Below, piece by piece: positions 6,220-6,548 of a stretch of 6,548 nucleotides of DNA (position 1 is its first letter; every line of letters starts with the position of its first letter). The DNA lies in assembly GCA_947454585.1 (NCBI GenBank), contig CANGML010000101.1, forward strand, positions 1-6,548, read 5' to 3'. The DNA is from Comamonadaceae bacterium. Its GTDB lineage: Bacteria > Pseudomonadota > Gammaproteobacteria > Burkholderiales > Burkholderiaceae_C. The notes beneath the pieces were generated by a model. It did not search any database and was not told the origin of the DNA. It saw only the letters and a list, made by a program, of their open reading frames with translations. The position numbers and the translations under genes were made by a program.

Positions 6220-6232
6220 TGACCTTCGGTCA
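6220..6232. repeat. Small inverted repeat in the gap between the aldehyde dehydrogenase and IorA-like genes
   Basis: TGACC and GGTCA flank a 3-base centre (6220-6232). It lies 43 bases past the aldehyde dehydrogenase stop and about 58 bases before the IorA-like start. No T-run follows on the minus strand, so it is a poor terminator; an operator half-site pair is possible. A 5-bp repeat like this is also expected by chance in a window of this size. The rest of the 113-base gap is A+T-rich near the IorA-like gene (6181-6216), but I see no clear promoter. Confidence 0.3.
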
Positions 6233-6274
6233 GGGTTTGTACTTGTGCGTGTCGCCCAAGTATCAAGCGAGGTC

Positions 6275-6548
6275 TCACAGCACGACATGCACGTTTTTGT
6301 GTTGCGTGTAGGTGAGCAACTCATCAAAGCCCTCTTCACGTCCAATGCCCGATTGTTTGTAGCCGCCAAACGAGGCACCGATGAAATGGCTGCTGACGTG
6401 GTTGACCCACACATAACCTGCTTGCACGCGGCTCACGGCTCGGTGTGCTTGGGCCAAGTTGGTGGTCCAGATGGAGGCGGTTAACCCATAGTCCACCGCG
6501 TTGACTTGGTGGAACAGATCGTCCTCGTTCTCCCACTTGATCACGGAC
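6275..6548 (-). CDS. Aldehyde dehydrogenase, C-terminal fragment (gene continues beyond the window)
   Basis: The last 90 residues of an NAD(P)+-dependent aldehyde dehydrogenase are visible; the 5' part lies past the right edge. The fragment begins at VIKWENEDDLFHQVN and has the family's VDYGLTASIWT stretch, AGYVWVNH, then FGGYKQSGIGREEG followed by the C-terminal LLTYTQHKNVHV tail. These are standard for the superfamily's C-terminal part. The catalytic cysteine and NAD-binding region are outside the window, so activity and substrate class cannot be judged. It lies upstream of the two-subunit molybdenum hydroxylase in the same direction, 113 bases away, and may share its transcript. An aldehyde made by or parallel to that enzyme could be its substrate, but this is inference from position only. 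Confidence 0.92.
   Translation of the reverse strand, partial: SVIKWENEDDLFHQVNAVDYGLTASIWTTNLAQAHRAVSRVQAGYVWVNHVSSHFIGASFGGYKQSGIGREEGFDELLTYTQHKNVHVVL

Noticed and set aside
6236..6266. Possible minus-strand promoter with TTGATA and TACAAA boxes before the IorA-like gene
   Set aside because: The spacing is 19 bases and the -10 match is weak; not distinguishable from chance.
1..6548. Mobile elements, CRISPR, tRNA/rRNA, toxin-antitoxin or phage-defence genes
   Set aside because: No terminal repeats, repeat-spacer pattern, RNA gene folds or matching proteins are seen; nearly all of the window is occupied by ordinary metabolic and transport genes.

Overview
The window is a gene-dense stretch of a G+C-rich (roughly 59-60% by eye) betaproteobacterial chromosome. 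A Bug/TctC-family periplasmic binding protein without its own permease, an IorAB-type molybdenum hydroxylase with a Tat signal, and the general codon style point to Burkholderiales, most likely Comamonadaceae (for example Limnohabitans- or Rhodoferax-like). The placement is inferred from gene content and style, not from a marker gene.

Left half, plus strand (4-3473): four genes in the same direction with short gaps (55, 22 and 18 bases), which looks like one transcription unit. They are a SnoaL/NTF2-fold protein (4-609), a Bug-family solute-binding protein (665-1672), a lipoprotein of the NMT1/THI5-like ABC solute-binding class (1695-2693), and an NRDE/TANGO2-family protein (2712-3473). Two unrelated binding-protein classes lie side by side with no permease or ATPase gene in view.

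Right half, minus strand (3483-6548): read in the direction of transcription, the 3' end of an aldehyde dehydrogenase gene (cut by the window edge), a 113-base gap, a small two-cluster [2Fe-2S] subunit (IorA-like, 5703-6161), and three bases later the large molybdopterin-binding subunit (IorB-like, 3483-5699). The two subunits should form a molybdenum hydroxylase that oxidises an aldehyde or N-heterocycle, exported folded by the Tat pathway. The aldehyde dehydrogenase could act in the same catabolic route. No cytochrome c subunit or XdhC-type maturation gene is in view, so the electron acceptor and maturation helper are unknown.

The two gene groups converge with only 9 bases between their stop codons. 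An imperfect inverted repeat spans both stops. The clearest unexplained DNA structure is a perfect 10-bp inverted repeat with a 3-base loop inside the NRDE gene (3096-3118). I see no RNA genes, insertion sequences, CRISPR array, phage genes or defence system. No gap without a gene exceeds 113 bases. I found no convincing new biological system; the points of interest are the unknown substrates of the transport-like cluster and of the molybdenum hydroxylase.
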